From the NCBI GenBank assembly GCA_002450075.1, contig DJYJ01000044.1, positions 27,285 to 58,775 of the forward strand: a stretch of 31,491 nucleotides of DNA, written 5' to 3'. A program made the translations under genes and the position numbers. Below are positions 14,259 through 23,598 of this stretch, in pieces. The DNA comes from Clostridiales bacterium UBA6981 (GTDB taxonomy: Bacteria; Bacillota; Clostridia; Oscillospirales; Oscillospiraceae). Under the pieces are notes generated by a model that was not told the DNA's origin, searched no databases, and worked only from the letters and a program-made list of their open reading frames with translations. Within the stretch, counting starts at the first letter, position 1. The number at the start of each line of letters is the position of its first letter.

Positions 14259-16577
14259 ATGGAAACAAACAACTGGAAACGGACACCGGGGATCGGAATG
14301 CTGCGCCGCACGCTGTTTTTGATGGCAACGTGCGGCATTGCCGCGTTTGCGGTGCTGATCGCGCGTCTCTATCAGCTTCAGATCACCGAGCATGAAAAAT
14401 ATGAGTCGCTCGCCGTGGCGCAGCAGCTGCGCGAAGCGGCTTCGTCGAACGAGCGAGGCACGATCTGCGACCGCAGCGGTGTTCCGCTTGCCATCAGTGC
14501 AACGGTGGACAACGTATATCTCAGCCCTGTCGAGATCGAGATGTACGGAGAGGACAAGGAGCTGATCGCAGACCGCCTTTCGGAGATCCTGGGAGTTGAC
14601 AGAGAGGAGATCTACGAAAAAGCCTCGCGGCAAGGGTCGTGGTATGTGACAGCGGCGCGAAAGGTCGAGCAGGAAACTGCCGAAAGGGTGCGAGCCTTTA
14701 AGGAAGAATACGGCATCAAGGGCGTCCGTCTGGAAACGGACACTAAACGATATTACCCCAACGGCTCGCTTGCCTGTCACCTGCTTGGATTTGTCGGAAC
14801 GGACAATTACGGCTTGGAGGGGATCGAAGCGCAGTACAACAGCTTCCTCGAGGGCGGCGCGGGTTCAACGGTGCGCGGAACAAACGCCTATGGGGCCGAG
14901 CCGATGTTTGAGCAATATGCCGCGCATATTGCGGGGAAAGATGGCTGCGACATTGTCACGACGATCGATTCTACGATTCAGTATTTTATCGAAAAGCATC
15001 TGCGTCAGGCCGTCGTCGATTACGATGCGCTCAACGGCGCAGGCGCGATCGCGATGGACGTCAACACGGGAGCTGTACTCGCAATGGCTTCGCTTGACGG
15101 GTATGACCCAAATGATTTTCTGGCAGTGGGCGAGAAGGCGCAGTCGATCATCGACGCGGCGCCGAACGCGGAGGAGGCGCAAAAGCTCCTTGCGGCGTTT
15201 CAGGCCAGACAGTGGCGCAACAAGGCGCTGTCGGATACGTATGAGCCGGGATCGACCTTCAAGATCATTACGCTTTCAATGGCGCTTGACAGCGGCGCTG
15301 TGTCGCTCAGCGACGGCTTTTACTGCCCCGGTTATGTCAGCGTGATCGGGCGCACCTCGCCCATCCGGTGCTGGAAGGATGGCGGACACGGGTCGCAGAC
15401 GCTGACGCAGGCCGTACAGCACTCGTGCAATGCAGCATTCGTCGCGATCGGACAGCGCGTGGGCGCCGAGAGATTTTATGAATACTGCGACGCTTTCGGA
15501 TTTCTGAGGCTCTCCGACGACCCGGATGAAAATCTGAGCGCACGAACGGGGATCGATCTCGCGGGGGAGAGCGGAAGTATCTGGTGGAGCCGCAATACCT
15601 TCTGCTCGCCCAAAAATCTGTCGCAATTGGCTGCCGCCTCGTTCGGCCAGACCTTTACGATCACGCCGCTGCAGCTGATCACGGCTGTCAGTGCCTGCGT
15701 CAACGGGGGACGCCTGATGAAGCCCTATGTCGTCTCCGAGATACGCGGCGCCGACGGAGAGACGGTCTTTAGACGCGAGCCGGAGCTTGTCCGGCAGGTG
15801 ATTCGGGAAGAGACGAGCGAAAAGGTGCGCGAGATCCTCGAACAGGTCGTCGGCGATCCAAAGGAGGGGACGGGACGCAACGCCTCGGTAGCCGGATACC
15901 GGATCGGAGGCAAGACGGGGACGAGCGAGAAGGTGAGTCTCGAGGCCGCGACAGGGGAGAAGGAATATATCGTCTCGTTTATCGGCTTCGCGCCGGCGGA
16001 CGAGCCGCAGATCGCGGTGCTTGTCTTTCTCGACACGCCGTCGACTAAAACCGGGATCTATATCAGCGGAGGACAGATGGCTGCGCCGGTCGTCGGAGCC
16101 ATGATGGCGGACATCCTGCCGTATCTCGGGGTGCGTGCGGAACAGAATGCGGCCAATGGCTCAGAGAAAGACGTCATGATGCCTCAGGTCGTGGGAAAAA
16201 GTCTGGAAGAGGCAGCGGAACTGCTGCAAAAGACAGGGCTGCGCTATCGCACGATCGGAGAAGGCGAAACCGTTACAGCGCAGCTTCCCGCAGCACTCTG
16301 GCAGATCGCGCGCGGTACAGAGACGATCCTGTATCTGGGTGCGGAGATATCAAACGAAAAAGAAATAGTTCCCAATCTCGCGGGAATGCGTTATAATGAA
16401 GCGCGGGATATGCTGTCCCGCTATGGGATCTATCTTCATTCCCTCAGCACCGTGATCGACGGCGAGCTGCAAAGCGTCAGCACGCAGAGCGTCCTGCCGG
16501 GATCTGTGATCGAGCACGGAAGCGTGATCGAGGTCTCGCTCGTATCAAACGACGAATCCATGCTGGGGAAGTATTGA
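14259..16577 (+). CDS. Class B penicillin-binding protein with two PASTA domains (PBP2B/SpoVD type)
   Basis: This 772-residue transpeptidase has a membrane anchor (about 14-38), a PBP dimerisation domain (about 55-230) and the catalytic domain with SxxK at Ser332-Lys335 (STFK), SxN at Ser389-Asn391 (SCN) and KTG at 552-554. Two C-terminal PASTA repeats follow (about 639-698 and 704-768). It cross-links septal or spore cortex peptidoglycan with the SEDS glycosyltransferase encoded downstream (ftsW). Two PASTA domains match Bacillus PBP2B; SpoVD has one. It is the only class B PBP in the cluster, so it may serve vegetative division, sporulation or both; I leave the symbol empty. The ATG at 14259 has GGGAG upstream and is preferred over the TTG at 14244. 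Confidence 0.93.
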   Translation: METNNWKRTPGIGMLRRTLFLMATCGIAAFAVLIARLYQLQITEHEKYESLAVAQQLREAASSNERGTICDRSGVPLAISATVDNVYLSPVEIEMYGEDKELIADRLSEILGVDREEIYEKASRQGSWYVTAARKVEQETAERVRAFKEEYGIKGVRLETDTKRYYPNGSLACHLLGFVGTDNYGLEGIEAQYNSFLEGGAGSTVRGTNAYGAEPMFEQYAAHIAGKDGCDIVTTIDSTIQYFIEKHLRQAVVDYDALNGAGAIAMDVNTGAVLAMASLDGYDPNDFLAVGEKAQSIIDAAPNAEEAQKLLAAFQARQWRNKALSDTYEPGSTFKIITLSMALDSGAVSLSDGFYCPGYVSVIGRTSPIRCWKDGGHGSQTLTQAVQHSCNAAFVAIGQRVGAERFYEYCDAFGFLRLSDDPDENLSARTGIDLAGESGSIWWSRNTFCSPKNLSQLAAASFGQTFTITPLQLITAVSACVNGGRLMKPYVVSEIRGADGETVFRREPELVRQVIREETSEKVREILEQVVGDPKEGTGRNASVAGYRIGGKTGTSEKVSLEAATGEKEYIVSFIGFAPADEPQIAVLVFLDTPSTKTGIYISGGQMAAPVVGAMMADILPYLGVRAEQNAANGSEKDVMMPQVVGKSLEEAAELLQKTGLRYRTIGEGETVTAQLPAALWQIARGTETILYLGAEISNEKEIVPNLAGMRYNEARDMLSRYGIYLHSLSTVIDGELQSVSTQSVLPGSVIEHGSVIEVSLVSNDESMLGKY

Positions 16578-16600
16578 TAAAAGAAATAAAGAGGAAGAAC

Positions 16601-18052
16601 ATGAGATTATCGGAACTGCTGCAGGATATCGAGATCCTTTCTGCCACGGCAGATATGAACAAAGAAATCACAGGTGTGTGTTATGATTCGCGAAAGGTGA
16701 AGCCCGGCGACCTTTTCGTCGCCGTCAAGGGCTTTTCGTCCGACGGACACCGCTTTATCCCCACGGCTGTGGAAAAAGGAGCGGCCGCCGTACTCTGCGA
16801 GGATATTCCCGCGGACGCCGCGCCCTATGTCCAGATCGCGGACTGCCGTCTTGGTCTTGCGCTCGCAAGCCGCAACTTTTACGGCAACCCCGCGGGGGAA
16901 ATGACGGTCATCGGGATCACAGGAACCAGCGGCAAGACGACGTCAAGCTATCTCATCCGTCATATGCTGGAGGAAAAGCTCGGCGCCAAGGTCGGACTGA
17001 TCGGAACAAACGGCAACATGATCGGCGATGAGCACATCCATTCGGAGTTTACAACCCCGGAAAGCCTTGAGCTCCAGCAGCTGTTCCGACGCATGGCGGA
17101 CAGCGGCTGCACGCATGTCGTCATGGAGGTCTCGTCCCACTCGCTTGTTTTGGAGCGCGTGGCGGGGATCCGCTTTGACGTTGCGCTCTATACCAATCTC
17201 TCGCAGGACCATCTGGATTTCCATCATACGATGGAGGAATATGCCGCGGCGAAAATGAAGATCTTTTCCGTCTGCAGTACGGCCTGCGTCAATGCCGACG
17301 ACGCCTGGTGCGATTTCATGACAGGGGATGCGGCGTGCCCAATCCTGTCTTTCGCTGTCGATAAGGAAGCAGACCTCCGGGCGGAGGACGTCAGGCTCTC
17401 GGCCTCCGGCGTATGCTTTGAGGCCTGCCTCGGCGAAGAGCGTGCCGAAACCTCCCTCGCAATCCCCGGGCTTTTCTCGGTGCACAACGCGCTCGGCGTG
17501 ATGGCGGTAGGACTCGTGCTGGGGCTGTCTCTTGAAGACTGCGCCGACGCGATGCGCACGGCCAAGGGCGTAAAAGGGCGGCTGGAGAGCGTTCTGACAG
17601 ACGGCGATTATGACATCATCATCGACTATTCCCACAAGCCTGATGCGCTGGAAAATGTGCTTAATACGCTTCGTCCCGTCACGCGGGGGAGACTGATCGT
17701 GCTGTTCGGCTGCGGGGGAGACCGTGACCGGCTCAAACGGCCGATCATGGGCGCGATCGCCGCGGAAAAGGCGGACCTGTGCATCGTGACGAGCGACAAT
17801 CCCCGGACAGAGGAGCCGGAGGCGATCATCGACGAGATCATGGAGGGTGTCCGCGGAAAAAGCGCACAGATCCTGCGGATCTGCGACAGGGAAGAGGCGA
17901 TACGCGCCGCTATTGACAACGCCCGTGACGGTGATGTAATATTGCTTGCCGGGAAAGGCCATGAGGATTACCAGATCGTTGGACATGAGAAGCATCACAT
18001 GGACGAAAGAGAGATCGTGGCCGACTATCTGAAGATGAGGAAAAAGATATGA
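16601..18052 (+). CDS. murE: UDP-MurNAc-tripeptide synthetase MurE (meso-diaminopimelate type)
   Basis: This 483-residue Mur ligase has the ATP-binding GITGTSGKTTS (about 106-116), then the central and C-terminal ligase domains. A DNPRTEEP motif lies at about 399-406; DNPR is the marker of MurE enzymes that add meso-diaminopimelate rather than lysine. It adds the third residue of the stem peptide in the cytoplasm. I chose the ATG at 16601, preceded by GAGGAAG; the frame is open further upstream but overlaps the PBP end. The stop overlaps mraY by 4 bases. murF, which normally follows, is absent. Confidence 0.97.
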   Translation: MRLSELLQDIEILSATADMNKEITGVCYDSRKVKPGDLFVAVKGFSSDGHRFIPTAVEKGAAAVLCEDIPADAAPYVQIADCRLGLALASRNFYGNPAGEMTVIGITGTSGKTTSSYLIRHMLEEKLGAKVGLIGTNGNMIGDEHIHSEFTTPESLELQQLFRRMADSGCTHVVMEVSSHSLVLERVAGIRFDVALYTNLSQDHLDFHHTMEEYAAAKMKIFSVCSTACVNADDAWCDFMTGDAACPILSFAVDKEADLRAEDVRLSASGVCFEACLGEERAETSLAIPGLFSVHNALGVMAVGLVLGLSLEDCADAMRTAKGVKGRLESVLTDGDYDIIIDYSHKPDALENVLNTLRPVTRGRLIVLFGCGGDRDRLKRPIMGAIAAEKADLCIVTSDNPRTEEPEAIIDEIMEGVRGKSAQILRICDREEAIRAAIDNARDGDVILLAGKGHEDYQIVGHEKHHMDEREIVADYLKMRKKI

Positions 18053-19059
18053 CGATAAAGCTGATATGCTCTTTTATCCTGTCGTTCCTGTTCGCGACGG
18101 GCTTCGGGAAATATTATATTCCCTGGCTGCATCGGCAGAAAGCCAATCAGGAGATCAAGAGCGAGGTGACCTGGCATAAGTCCAAGAGCGGAACGCCGAC
18201 CATGGGCGGCGTGGTGTTCATTCTCGGTGTGCTGCTGTCGATTTTGACGATCGGGTTCCCCAGCATGATGCAGGGGAAGTTCGTTCATTTGTTCGTATTC
18301 CTCTTTGCGCTTGTATTCGGAGCGATCGGTTTCCTTGACGACTGGGAAAAGATCAAAAATGCACAGAATCTGGGACTGACAGCAGGCATGAAATTCCTTC
18401 TGCAGCTCTCGGCGGCGCTCGTCTTTATTTTCCTGATGCGCCGCATCGGCTTTGTCAGACCGAACCTGTACATCCCCTTTGTGGGTACGACGGTGCCGAT
18501 CCCCGAATGGCTGTATTTCATTTTTGCGGCCTTCGTCATCGTTGGAACGGTCAACGCGGTCAATCTTACCGACGGCGTGGACGGGCTTGCCTCCGGCACA
18601 TCGCTGCCTGTGTGCCTGTTCTTCGTCGCGGTCACCTTTGCCTGGGGCAAGGATTTCCTGGAGCTCGGTATTTTCGCCTCGGCGCTGCTGGGCGGCTTGA
18701 TGGGCTTCCTCATGTATAATTTCAATCCGGCAAAAGTCTTTATGGGCGACACCGGTTCGCTGTTTCTCGGCGGCGCGGTGGCTGCGATGGCCTTCGCTTA
18801 TGACATGCCGCTGATCCTCATTACGATCGGCATCATGTACATCATCGAAACGCTCTCGGATATTATTCAGGTCGGCTATTTCAAGCTGAGCCACGGCAAG
18901 CGTGTGTTCAAGATGGCTCCGTTCCACCACCATCTGGAAATGGGTGGATGGACCGGGAAAAAATGGAGCGAAAAAGAACTGTTTGTTCTCTTTACAGGCA
19001 TAAGTCTGCTCTTTGCGGTCATATCATTTATTGGGGTGTTCCAGCGTTACGCCATGTGA
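18049..19059 (+). CDS. mraY: Phospho-MurNAc-pentapeptide transferase MraY
   Basis: This 336-residue polytopic membrane enzyme has about ten hydrophobic segments. The expected motifs are all present: HKSKSGTPTMGG near the N-terminus, the catalytic DDWEK (97-101), NAVNLTDGVDGLA, FMGDTGSLFLGG, and the APFHHHLE histidine cluster near 290. MraY joins UDP-MurNAc-pentapeptide to undecaprenyl phosphate, making lipid I. It overlaps the murE stop by ATGA. murD, which commonly follows, is missing and the next gene is ftsW. Confidence 0.98.
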   Translation: MTIKLICSFILSFLFATGFGKYYIPWLHRQKANQEIKSEVTWHKSKSGTPTMGGVVFILGVLLSILTIGFPSMMQGKFVHLFVFLFALVFGAIGFLDDWEKIKNAQNLGLTAGMKFLLQLSAALVFIFLMRRIGFVRPNLYIPFVGTTVPIPEWLYFIFAAFVIVGTVNAVNLTDGVDGLASGTSLPVCLFFVAVTFAWGKDFLELGIFASALLGGLMGFLMYNFNPAKVFMGDTGSLFLGGAVAAMAFAYDMPLILITIGIMYIIETLSDIIQVGYFKLSHGKRVFKMAPFHHHLEMGGWTGKKWSEKELFVLFTGISLLFAVISFIGVFQRYAM

Positions 19060-19098
19060 CCGACAGATTTTTCAGGCAAAGCCGGGGAGGTGGGAGAA

Positions 19099-20250
19099 GT
19101 GCGTTACGAAACGGCCCGCCTCGCCGACTTTTCCGTATTGCACGGCGAGAGCAGAAAGAAAAACTTTGACAAAAGCTTCTTTTCTCTTGTCATGCTGCTG
19201 CTCCTGCTCGGCGTGATCATGGTCCTCTCGGCGAGCTTCCCGAGAGCGTATTACGACCCGGGACATATCACCGGCGGCCGCGCCGGCTACTATTTCATTC
19301 GGCAATTGATCTTCGCCGCGGCCGGCGTCGGGGCAATGCTGCTTTGCTCGCGCTTCCCGATGGGGTTTTACAAGCGCTATGCCGGGCATTTTATGACTCT
19401 CACGCTTGCGCTGCTCGCGCTCGTTCCCTTCATCGGCGTCAAGGCAAACGGCTCACGGCGCTGGCTCGGCGTCGGCTCGCTGACCGTTCAGCCCTCCGAG
19501 CTTGCCAAGCTTGCGGTCATCCTGCTTTTTGCGGCAATGATCAGTCGGCGAAGAGGACGGATGAAGAGCTTTCGCGAGGGAATCCTTCCCTTCGCACTGA
19601 TCCTGGTGCTGATCGTAGGGCTGCTGGTATTAGAGCCGCATTTCTCGGCTTCGATCATCATCCTCTCACTCGGCGCGGCGATGCTTTTTCTGGGCGGAGC
19701 GCCGCTGGGCTGGTTTGTCGCGGCCTTCGGCGCGGGAGGAGCGGCGCTGGGCGTGCTGCTGGTGTTCTTCCCGTATGCCTCCGGCCGTATCACAACATGG
19801 CGTGATCCGTTTTCCTCGTCCTCCGATGAGGGATATCAGATCGTGCAGTCCCTCTATACGATCGGCTCCGGCGGATTGGGCGGCGTAGGTCTCGGCGCAA
19901 GCCGGCAGAAGTATCTCTATCTGCCGGAGGAGCACAACGATTTTATTTTTTCTGTTTTGTGCGAGGAACTTGGCTTTTTGGGAGCGGCGCTTGTGCTCGC
20001 TTTGTTTGCGATGCTGATCCTGCGCGGATACCGGATCGCGCTGCGCTGCTCTGATCCCTTCAGCTTCCTCGTTGCGGCGGGGATCACGACGCTTTTGGCG
20101 CTGCAGGTGTTCCTGAATGTGGCGGTCGTCACGAATTTGCTGCCCTGTACGGGCATATCGCTGCCGTTTTTCAGCTACGGCGGAACGGCGCTGATCATTC
20201 AGCTTGCCGAGATGGGTATCATTCTCAGCGCTTCGAGAGAGATAACATAA
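19099..20250 (+). CDS. ftsW: SEDS-family peptidoglycan glycosyltransferase FtsW/SpoVE
   Basis: This SEDS protein has 383 residues and about ten transmembrane segments. Its motifs are NGSRRWLGVG...QPSELAKLA, ITTWRDPF, the extracellular HNDFIFSVLCEELG (containing the catalytic Asp of the family) and FFSYGGTALI close to the end. It polymerises lipid II at the septum as partner of the class B PBP upstream. Whether it works as vegetative FtsW or sporulation SpoVE cannot be told from sequence. The GTG at 19099 is best placed relative to GGGGAGG (8-base spacing); a GTG at 19090 overlaps that site. Confidence 0.93.
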   Translation: MRYETARLADFSVLHGESRKKNFDKSFFSLVMLLLLLGVIMVLSASFPRAYYDPGHITGGRAGYYFIRQLIFAAAGVGAMLLCSRFPMGFYKRYAGHFMTLTLALLALVPFIGVKANGSRRWLGVGSLTVQPSELAKLAVILLFAAMISRRRGRMKSFREGILPFALILVLIVGLLVLEPHFSASIIILSLGAAMLFLGGAPLGWFVAAFGAGGAALGVLLVFFPYASGRITTWRDPFSSSSDEGYQIVQSLYTIGSGGLGGVGLGASRQKYLYLPEEHNDFIFSVLCEELGFLGAALVLALFAMLILRGYRIALRCSDPFSFLVAAGITTLLALQVFLNVAVVTNLLPCTGISLPFFSYGGTALIIQLAEMGIILSASREIT

Positions 20251-20266
20251 AAGGAGATCGGATCGA

Positions 20267-21388
20267 ATGAGATTCCTCTTTACCTGCGGCGGTACGGCCG
20301 GACATATCAATCCCGCACTGGCGATCGCGGGGCGGCTTGAAGAGCTGCTCGGCCACTGCGAGACCCTGTTCATCGGTGCAAAAGGCATGATGGAGACCGA
20401 GCTGGTCCCGCGCGAGGGCTATGAGATCCGGGAGATCGACATTACAAACATCAGCCGTTCTCTGAGCCTCGAGGGCTTTGCCCATAACCTCGTAACCGTT
20501 AAAAACGTTGCGGTATCGATCGAGAGAGCGAAAAAAATCATGAAGGAATTCCGTCCCGACGCCGTGATCGGAACGGGCGGCTATGTATGCTATCCTGTTC
20601 TGACGGCTGCGGCTCATCTTCACATCCCGACGCTCGTGCATGAAAGCAACGCCGTACCGGGACTGACGACAAAGCTGCTGGCAAAGCACGTCGACCGGAT
20701 CATGGTGGGATTTGAGGAGAGCCGCTCGGCCTATCCGAACCCCGACAAGGTCTATGCGACCGGAACGCCGGTTCGCGGCAGATTTTCCTGCTATACACAG
20801 GAGACAGCGAAAAAAGAACTGGGTATTCCGAACGACAAACCGCTTGTCGTGTCGGTATGGGGCTCTCTGGGCGCGGCGCATATGAACGCGATTATGACGG
20901 AGCTGATCCCGAAGATGAAGGAACAGGCGGATTTTCGTCTGATCCACGCGGCGGGGAGCAGGTATTACGATGCGGTATGTGAAAAGCTTGCCCAAAGTGC
21001 GCCGGATCGCATGGCCTTTGGCGCAGACGTACAAAAATACATCTATGACATGCCCCGTGTGATGGCAGCGGCTGATCTGATATTGTGCCGCGCCGGCGCC
21101 TCATCGCTGGCGGAGCTGACGTATATGGGAAAGCCGGCAATCATTGTGCCGTCCCCGAATGTGACCAATCACCACCAGGAAAAGAACGCCCGCGTTCTGG
21201 AAAAGGCGGGGGCGGCGCGTGTCCTGCTTGAAGGCGAGTTCGACGCAGTGAGTTTGCTCGCTCTGATACGGGAGCTGCTGGCCGATGAGGAGCAGATGAA
21301 GAGGATGCGCAGTGCCATGCGTTCTCTCGCCGTACCGGACGCCACAGACAGGATCTGTGAGGTCATCCTTGAGGCAGTGCGGCGCTGA
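20267..21388 (+). CDS. murG: Lipid II synthase MurG
   Basis: This GT-B glycosyltransferase has 373 residues. The N-terminal glycine-rich GGTAGHINPALAI contains the conserved acceptor-side His. The C-terminal UDP-GlcNAc site is GASSLAELTYMGKPAIIVPSP...NHHQEKNA. MurG transfers GlcNAc onto lipid I at the inner face of the membrane. The ATG at 20267 has a strong AAGGAGAT site. It lies 16 bp after ftsW, in the same operon. A long hairpin starts 13 bp after its stop codon. Confidence 0.98.
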   Translation: MRFLFTCGGTAGHINPALAIAGRLEELLGHCETLFIGAKGMMETELVPREGYEIREIDITNISRSLSLEGFAHNLVTVKNVAVSIERAKKIMKEFRPDAVIGTGGYVCYPVLTAAAHLHIPTLVHESNAVPGLTTKLLAKHVDRIMVGFEESRSAYPNPDKVYATGTPVRGRFSCYTQETAKKELGIPNDKPLVVSVWGSLGAAHMNAIMTELIPKMKEQADFRLIHAAGSRYYDAVCEKLAQSAPDRMAFGADVQKYIYDMPRVMAAADLILCRAGASSLAELTYMGKPAIIVPSPNVTNHHQEKNARVLEKAGAARVLLEGEFDAVSLLALIRELLADEEQMKRMRSAMRSLAVPDATDRICEVILEAVRR

Positions 21389-21401
21389 TAAAATCACAAG
21401 A

Positions 21402-21450
21402 AGATCCCTCCGGGCATAGAATGGCTTGATTTCTGTGCACGGAGGGATTT
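21402..21450 (+). promoter_or_regulatory. Long hairpin sequestering the murA ribosome binding site
   Basis: The outer arms AGATCCCTCCG (21402-21412) and CGGAGGGATTT (21440-21450) pair over 11 bp, with one G-U. A G/A mismatch follows, then inner arms GCATAGAA (21414-21421) and TTCTGTGC (21431-21438) pair over 8 bp, with one G-U, around a 9-base loop. The murA Shine-Dalgarno GGAGGG (21441-21446) lies inside the 3' arm and the start codon is 3 bases after the stem. The structure could block murA translation. It could also act as a weak terminator, since TTTATTAT follows it. Confidence 0.7.
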
Positions 21451-21453
21451 ATT

Positions 21454-22710
21454 ATGGATATCTGGCACGTCAGAGGCGGCAACAGGCTGTTCGGAAGCTG
21501 CCGTGTGCAGGGCTCGAAAAATGCCTCGCTCCCGATCCTGGCCGCGAGCGTCGCGTTGCCTGTGAAATCAAGGATGAAAAACGTCCCGCGGCTGAAGGAC
21601 GTGGACGCCGCGCTCCAGATCCTTTCCCATCTCGGATGCCGTGTCGAACGAGACGAGCATGAGCTCGTGATCGACTCGTCTCCTTTTACCGGCGCGGAGA
21701 TCCCGCGCGAACTGATGGAAGAGATGCGTTCCTCTGTGATCTTTATGGGAGCGTTACTGGCCAGATGCGGCGAGGCGAAGCTCAGCCTCCCGGGCGGCTG
21801 CCAGCTTGGTAAGAGACCGATCGACCTTCATCTGTCCGCGCTGCGGCAAATGGGCGCGGAGATTACGGAAGAGGGGAGAGACATCTTCTGTCGCGCGCAA
21901 GAGCTGCACGGCGCGGAGATCGAGCTGCGCTTTCCCAGCGTCGGCGCGACAGAAAACATTATGCTTGCGGCCTGTGCCGCCGAGGGCGAAACTACAATAC
22001 ACGGTGCGGCGCGAGAACCGGAGATCGTCAGCCTGCAGGAATATCTGCGGGGAATCGGTGTCGAAATCAGCGGGGCGGGCAGCGGTATCGTTTCGATCAA
22101 AGGGACCGAACGACGGAACGAAACGGACTATACGATACCGGGCGATCGCATCGTGGCCTCGACGCTTGCCTGTGCCTGTGCGGCGGCCGGAGGGAGGATC
22201 ATTCTTTCCGGCGTCGATTCCGATCATTTTTCTACCGTTCTCCACTTCCTAAATGAAGCAGGATGTGATATAATAAACTTTAATGATATCATTGAGATCT
22301 CATCCGACGGCAAACTGCGCGCGCCCGGTCATATCATCACGGCGCCGTATCCGGGCTTCCCGACAGATGCACAGCCGATCCTGATGGCTGCGCTGCTTCG
22401 CTCACAAGGAGCGACACACATCACCGAAACGATTTTTGAAAACCGCTTTCGGCAGGTGGGGGAGCTGAGACGACTGGGCGGCGATATTGCCGTATCCGGG
22501 ACCGAGGCGGTGCTGCGGGGCGTGAAGAAGCTGCACGGCGACATATTGACTGCGCCGGATCTGCGCGGCGGAGCCGCCATGATCGTGGCTGGCCTTCAGG
22601 CCGAGGGGGAGACGGTCATCATTGACGCGGGGCACATCGCCCGCGGATACGAAAGCTTTGACGACACGCTCTGTGCGCTTGGCGCGGACGTGTGGATCGA
22701 ACACAAATGA
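21454..22710 (+). CDS. murA: UDP-N-acetylglucosamine 1-carboxyvinyltransferase MurA
   Basis: This 418-residue enolpyruvyl transferase has Lys22-Asn23 (GSKNASLPILA), Arg92, and the catalytic Cys116 within PGGCQLGKRPIDLH. Cys at this position means the usual fosfomycin-sensitive type, not the Asp variant. MurA transfers enolpyruvate from PEP to UDP-GlcNAc, the committed step of peptidoglycan synthesis. It has a strong GGAGGG 7 bases before the ATG, but that site is buried in a long hairpin. Length and motifs are normal; residues 31-44 are slightly shortened compared with common MurA proteins. Confidence 0.96.
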   Translation: MDIWHVRGGNRLFGSCRVQGSKNASLPILAASVALPVKSRMKNVPRLKDVDAALQILSHLGCRVERDEHELVIDSSPFTGAEIPRELMEEMRSSVIFMGALLARCGEAKLSLPGGCQLGKRPIDLHLSALRQMGAEITEEGRDIFCRAQELHGAEIELRFPSVGATENIMLAACAAEGETTIHGAAREPEIVSLQEYLRGIGVEISGAGSGIVSIKGTERRNETDYTIPGDRIVASTLACACAAAGGRIILSGVDSDHFSTVLHFLNEAGCDIINFNDIIEISSDGKLRAPGHIITAPYPGFPTDAQPILMAALLRSQGATHITETIFENRFRQVGELRRLGGDIAVSGTEAVLRGVKKLHGDILTAPDLRGGAAMIVAGLQAEGETVIIDAGHIARGYESFDDTLCALGADVWIEHK

Positions 22711-22731
22711 AAGGAAAAACGGGGTTTTAAA

Positions 22732-23511
22732 ATGCCAGCTGTCAGAAACAATCAGCCGCCTTCCAGCAAGCACGGCGAATATAAAAAGCCGCGGAAGCGC
22801 TCCGTGAGCGGCGCGATCCTGACCTTTGCCATCGTCGTGATCGCAACGGTCTTTCTCATGAGTGTGTTCCTGCGCATCTCAGACATCAGCGTTGTGGGCA
22901 ACGAGCACTATACCGACGATGAGATCATCAAGGCGATCGACATCGAGCAGGGCGATAACCTGTTTTTCTTTGATCGGTTCGCCGCCATCAGCCGTGTGTT
23001 TGCCAAGCTTCCCTATGTTGAAGAAGTCTCTGTCTCGCGCCAGCTTCCCGATAAGGTCGTAATCACGGTGCAGGAGTGCAAGGCGCTTGCTTATATCGCG
23101 GTGGGCGACGAAAACTGGACGATCGACCACAGCTGCAAGGTACTCGGCAAGGCGACGGACAACGAGCTTGGCGACCTGATCCGTATTGAGGGGATCGATC
23201 CCGGTACGCTGCTGATCGGCGAAAAGCTGACGACTTCGGACGGCGACAATACGGCCGTGACCTTTCTCTCCGATGTTCTGTACCAGGTGCAGAACCGCCA
23301 GCTGACCGAACATATCAAAAGCATGGATTTTTCAGACCTGATCGGGGCAAAGCTGTATTATGGGACGCGCTTTACGATCATGCTCGGCGGACAGAGCAGC
23401 GTGAACCACAAATTTGCAATGCTGGAATCCGTATTGGAGCAGCTCAAGGAGGGCGACGTCGGCGTGATCAACGTCTCTGACGGCACCAGTGCGCATTTTA
23501 TTCCCCAATAA
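22732..23511 (+). CDS. ftsQ: FtsQ/DivIB cell division protein
   Basis: This 259-residue bitopic protein has a basic cytoplasmic tail of about 25 residues and one transmembrane helix (about 25-45). An extracytoplasmic POTRA domain begins LRISDISVVGNEHYTDDEIIKAIDI, and a beta domain follows. This is the FtsQ/DivIB architecture, and the position between murA and ftsZ is standard. It would join FtsL in the complex that triggers septal wall synthesis. The ATG at 22732 lies 21 bp after murA; GGGG is 7 bases upstream. It is the last gene before the ftsZ promoter. Confidence 0.9.
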   Translation: MPAVRNNQPPSSKHGEYKKPRKRSVSGAILTFAIVVIATVFLMSVFLRISDISVVGNEHYTDDEIIKAIDIEQGDNLFFFDRFAAISRVFAKLPYVEEVSVSRQLPDKVVITVQECKALAYIAVGDENWTIDHSCKVLGKATDNELGDLIRIEGIDPGTLLIGEKLTTSDGDNTAVTFLSDVLYQVQNRQLTEHIKSMDFSDLIGAKLYYGTRFTIMLGGQSSVNHKFAMLESVLEQLKEGDVGVINVSDGTSAHFIPQ

Positions 23512-23513
23512 AT

Positions 23514-23588
23514 AATTACAAAAGAATTACAAAAATTTTCATAAAAATAAAAATAGCACTTGACCTTGAGAGAAATTTGTAATAAGAT
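23514..23588 (+). promoter_or_regulatory. ftsZ promoter with AT-rich upstream element
   Basis: -35 TTGACC (23560-23565) and -10 TAAGAT (23583-23588) are 17 bp apart. The region from 23514 to 23557 is almost pure A/T and opens with two near-identical 11-bp copies, AATTACAAAAG and AATTACAAAAA (23514-23535), again with helically phased A-tracts. The predicted transcript starts near 23596, leaving a leader of about 60 bases before ftsZ. Confidence 0.7.
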
Positions 23589-23598
23589 AGCGATACGA

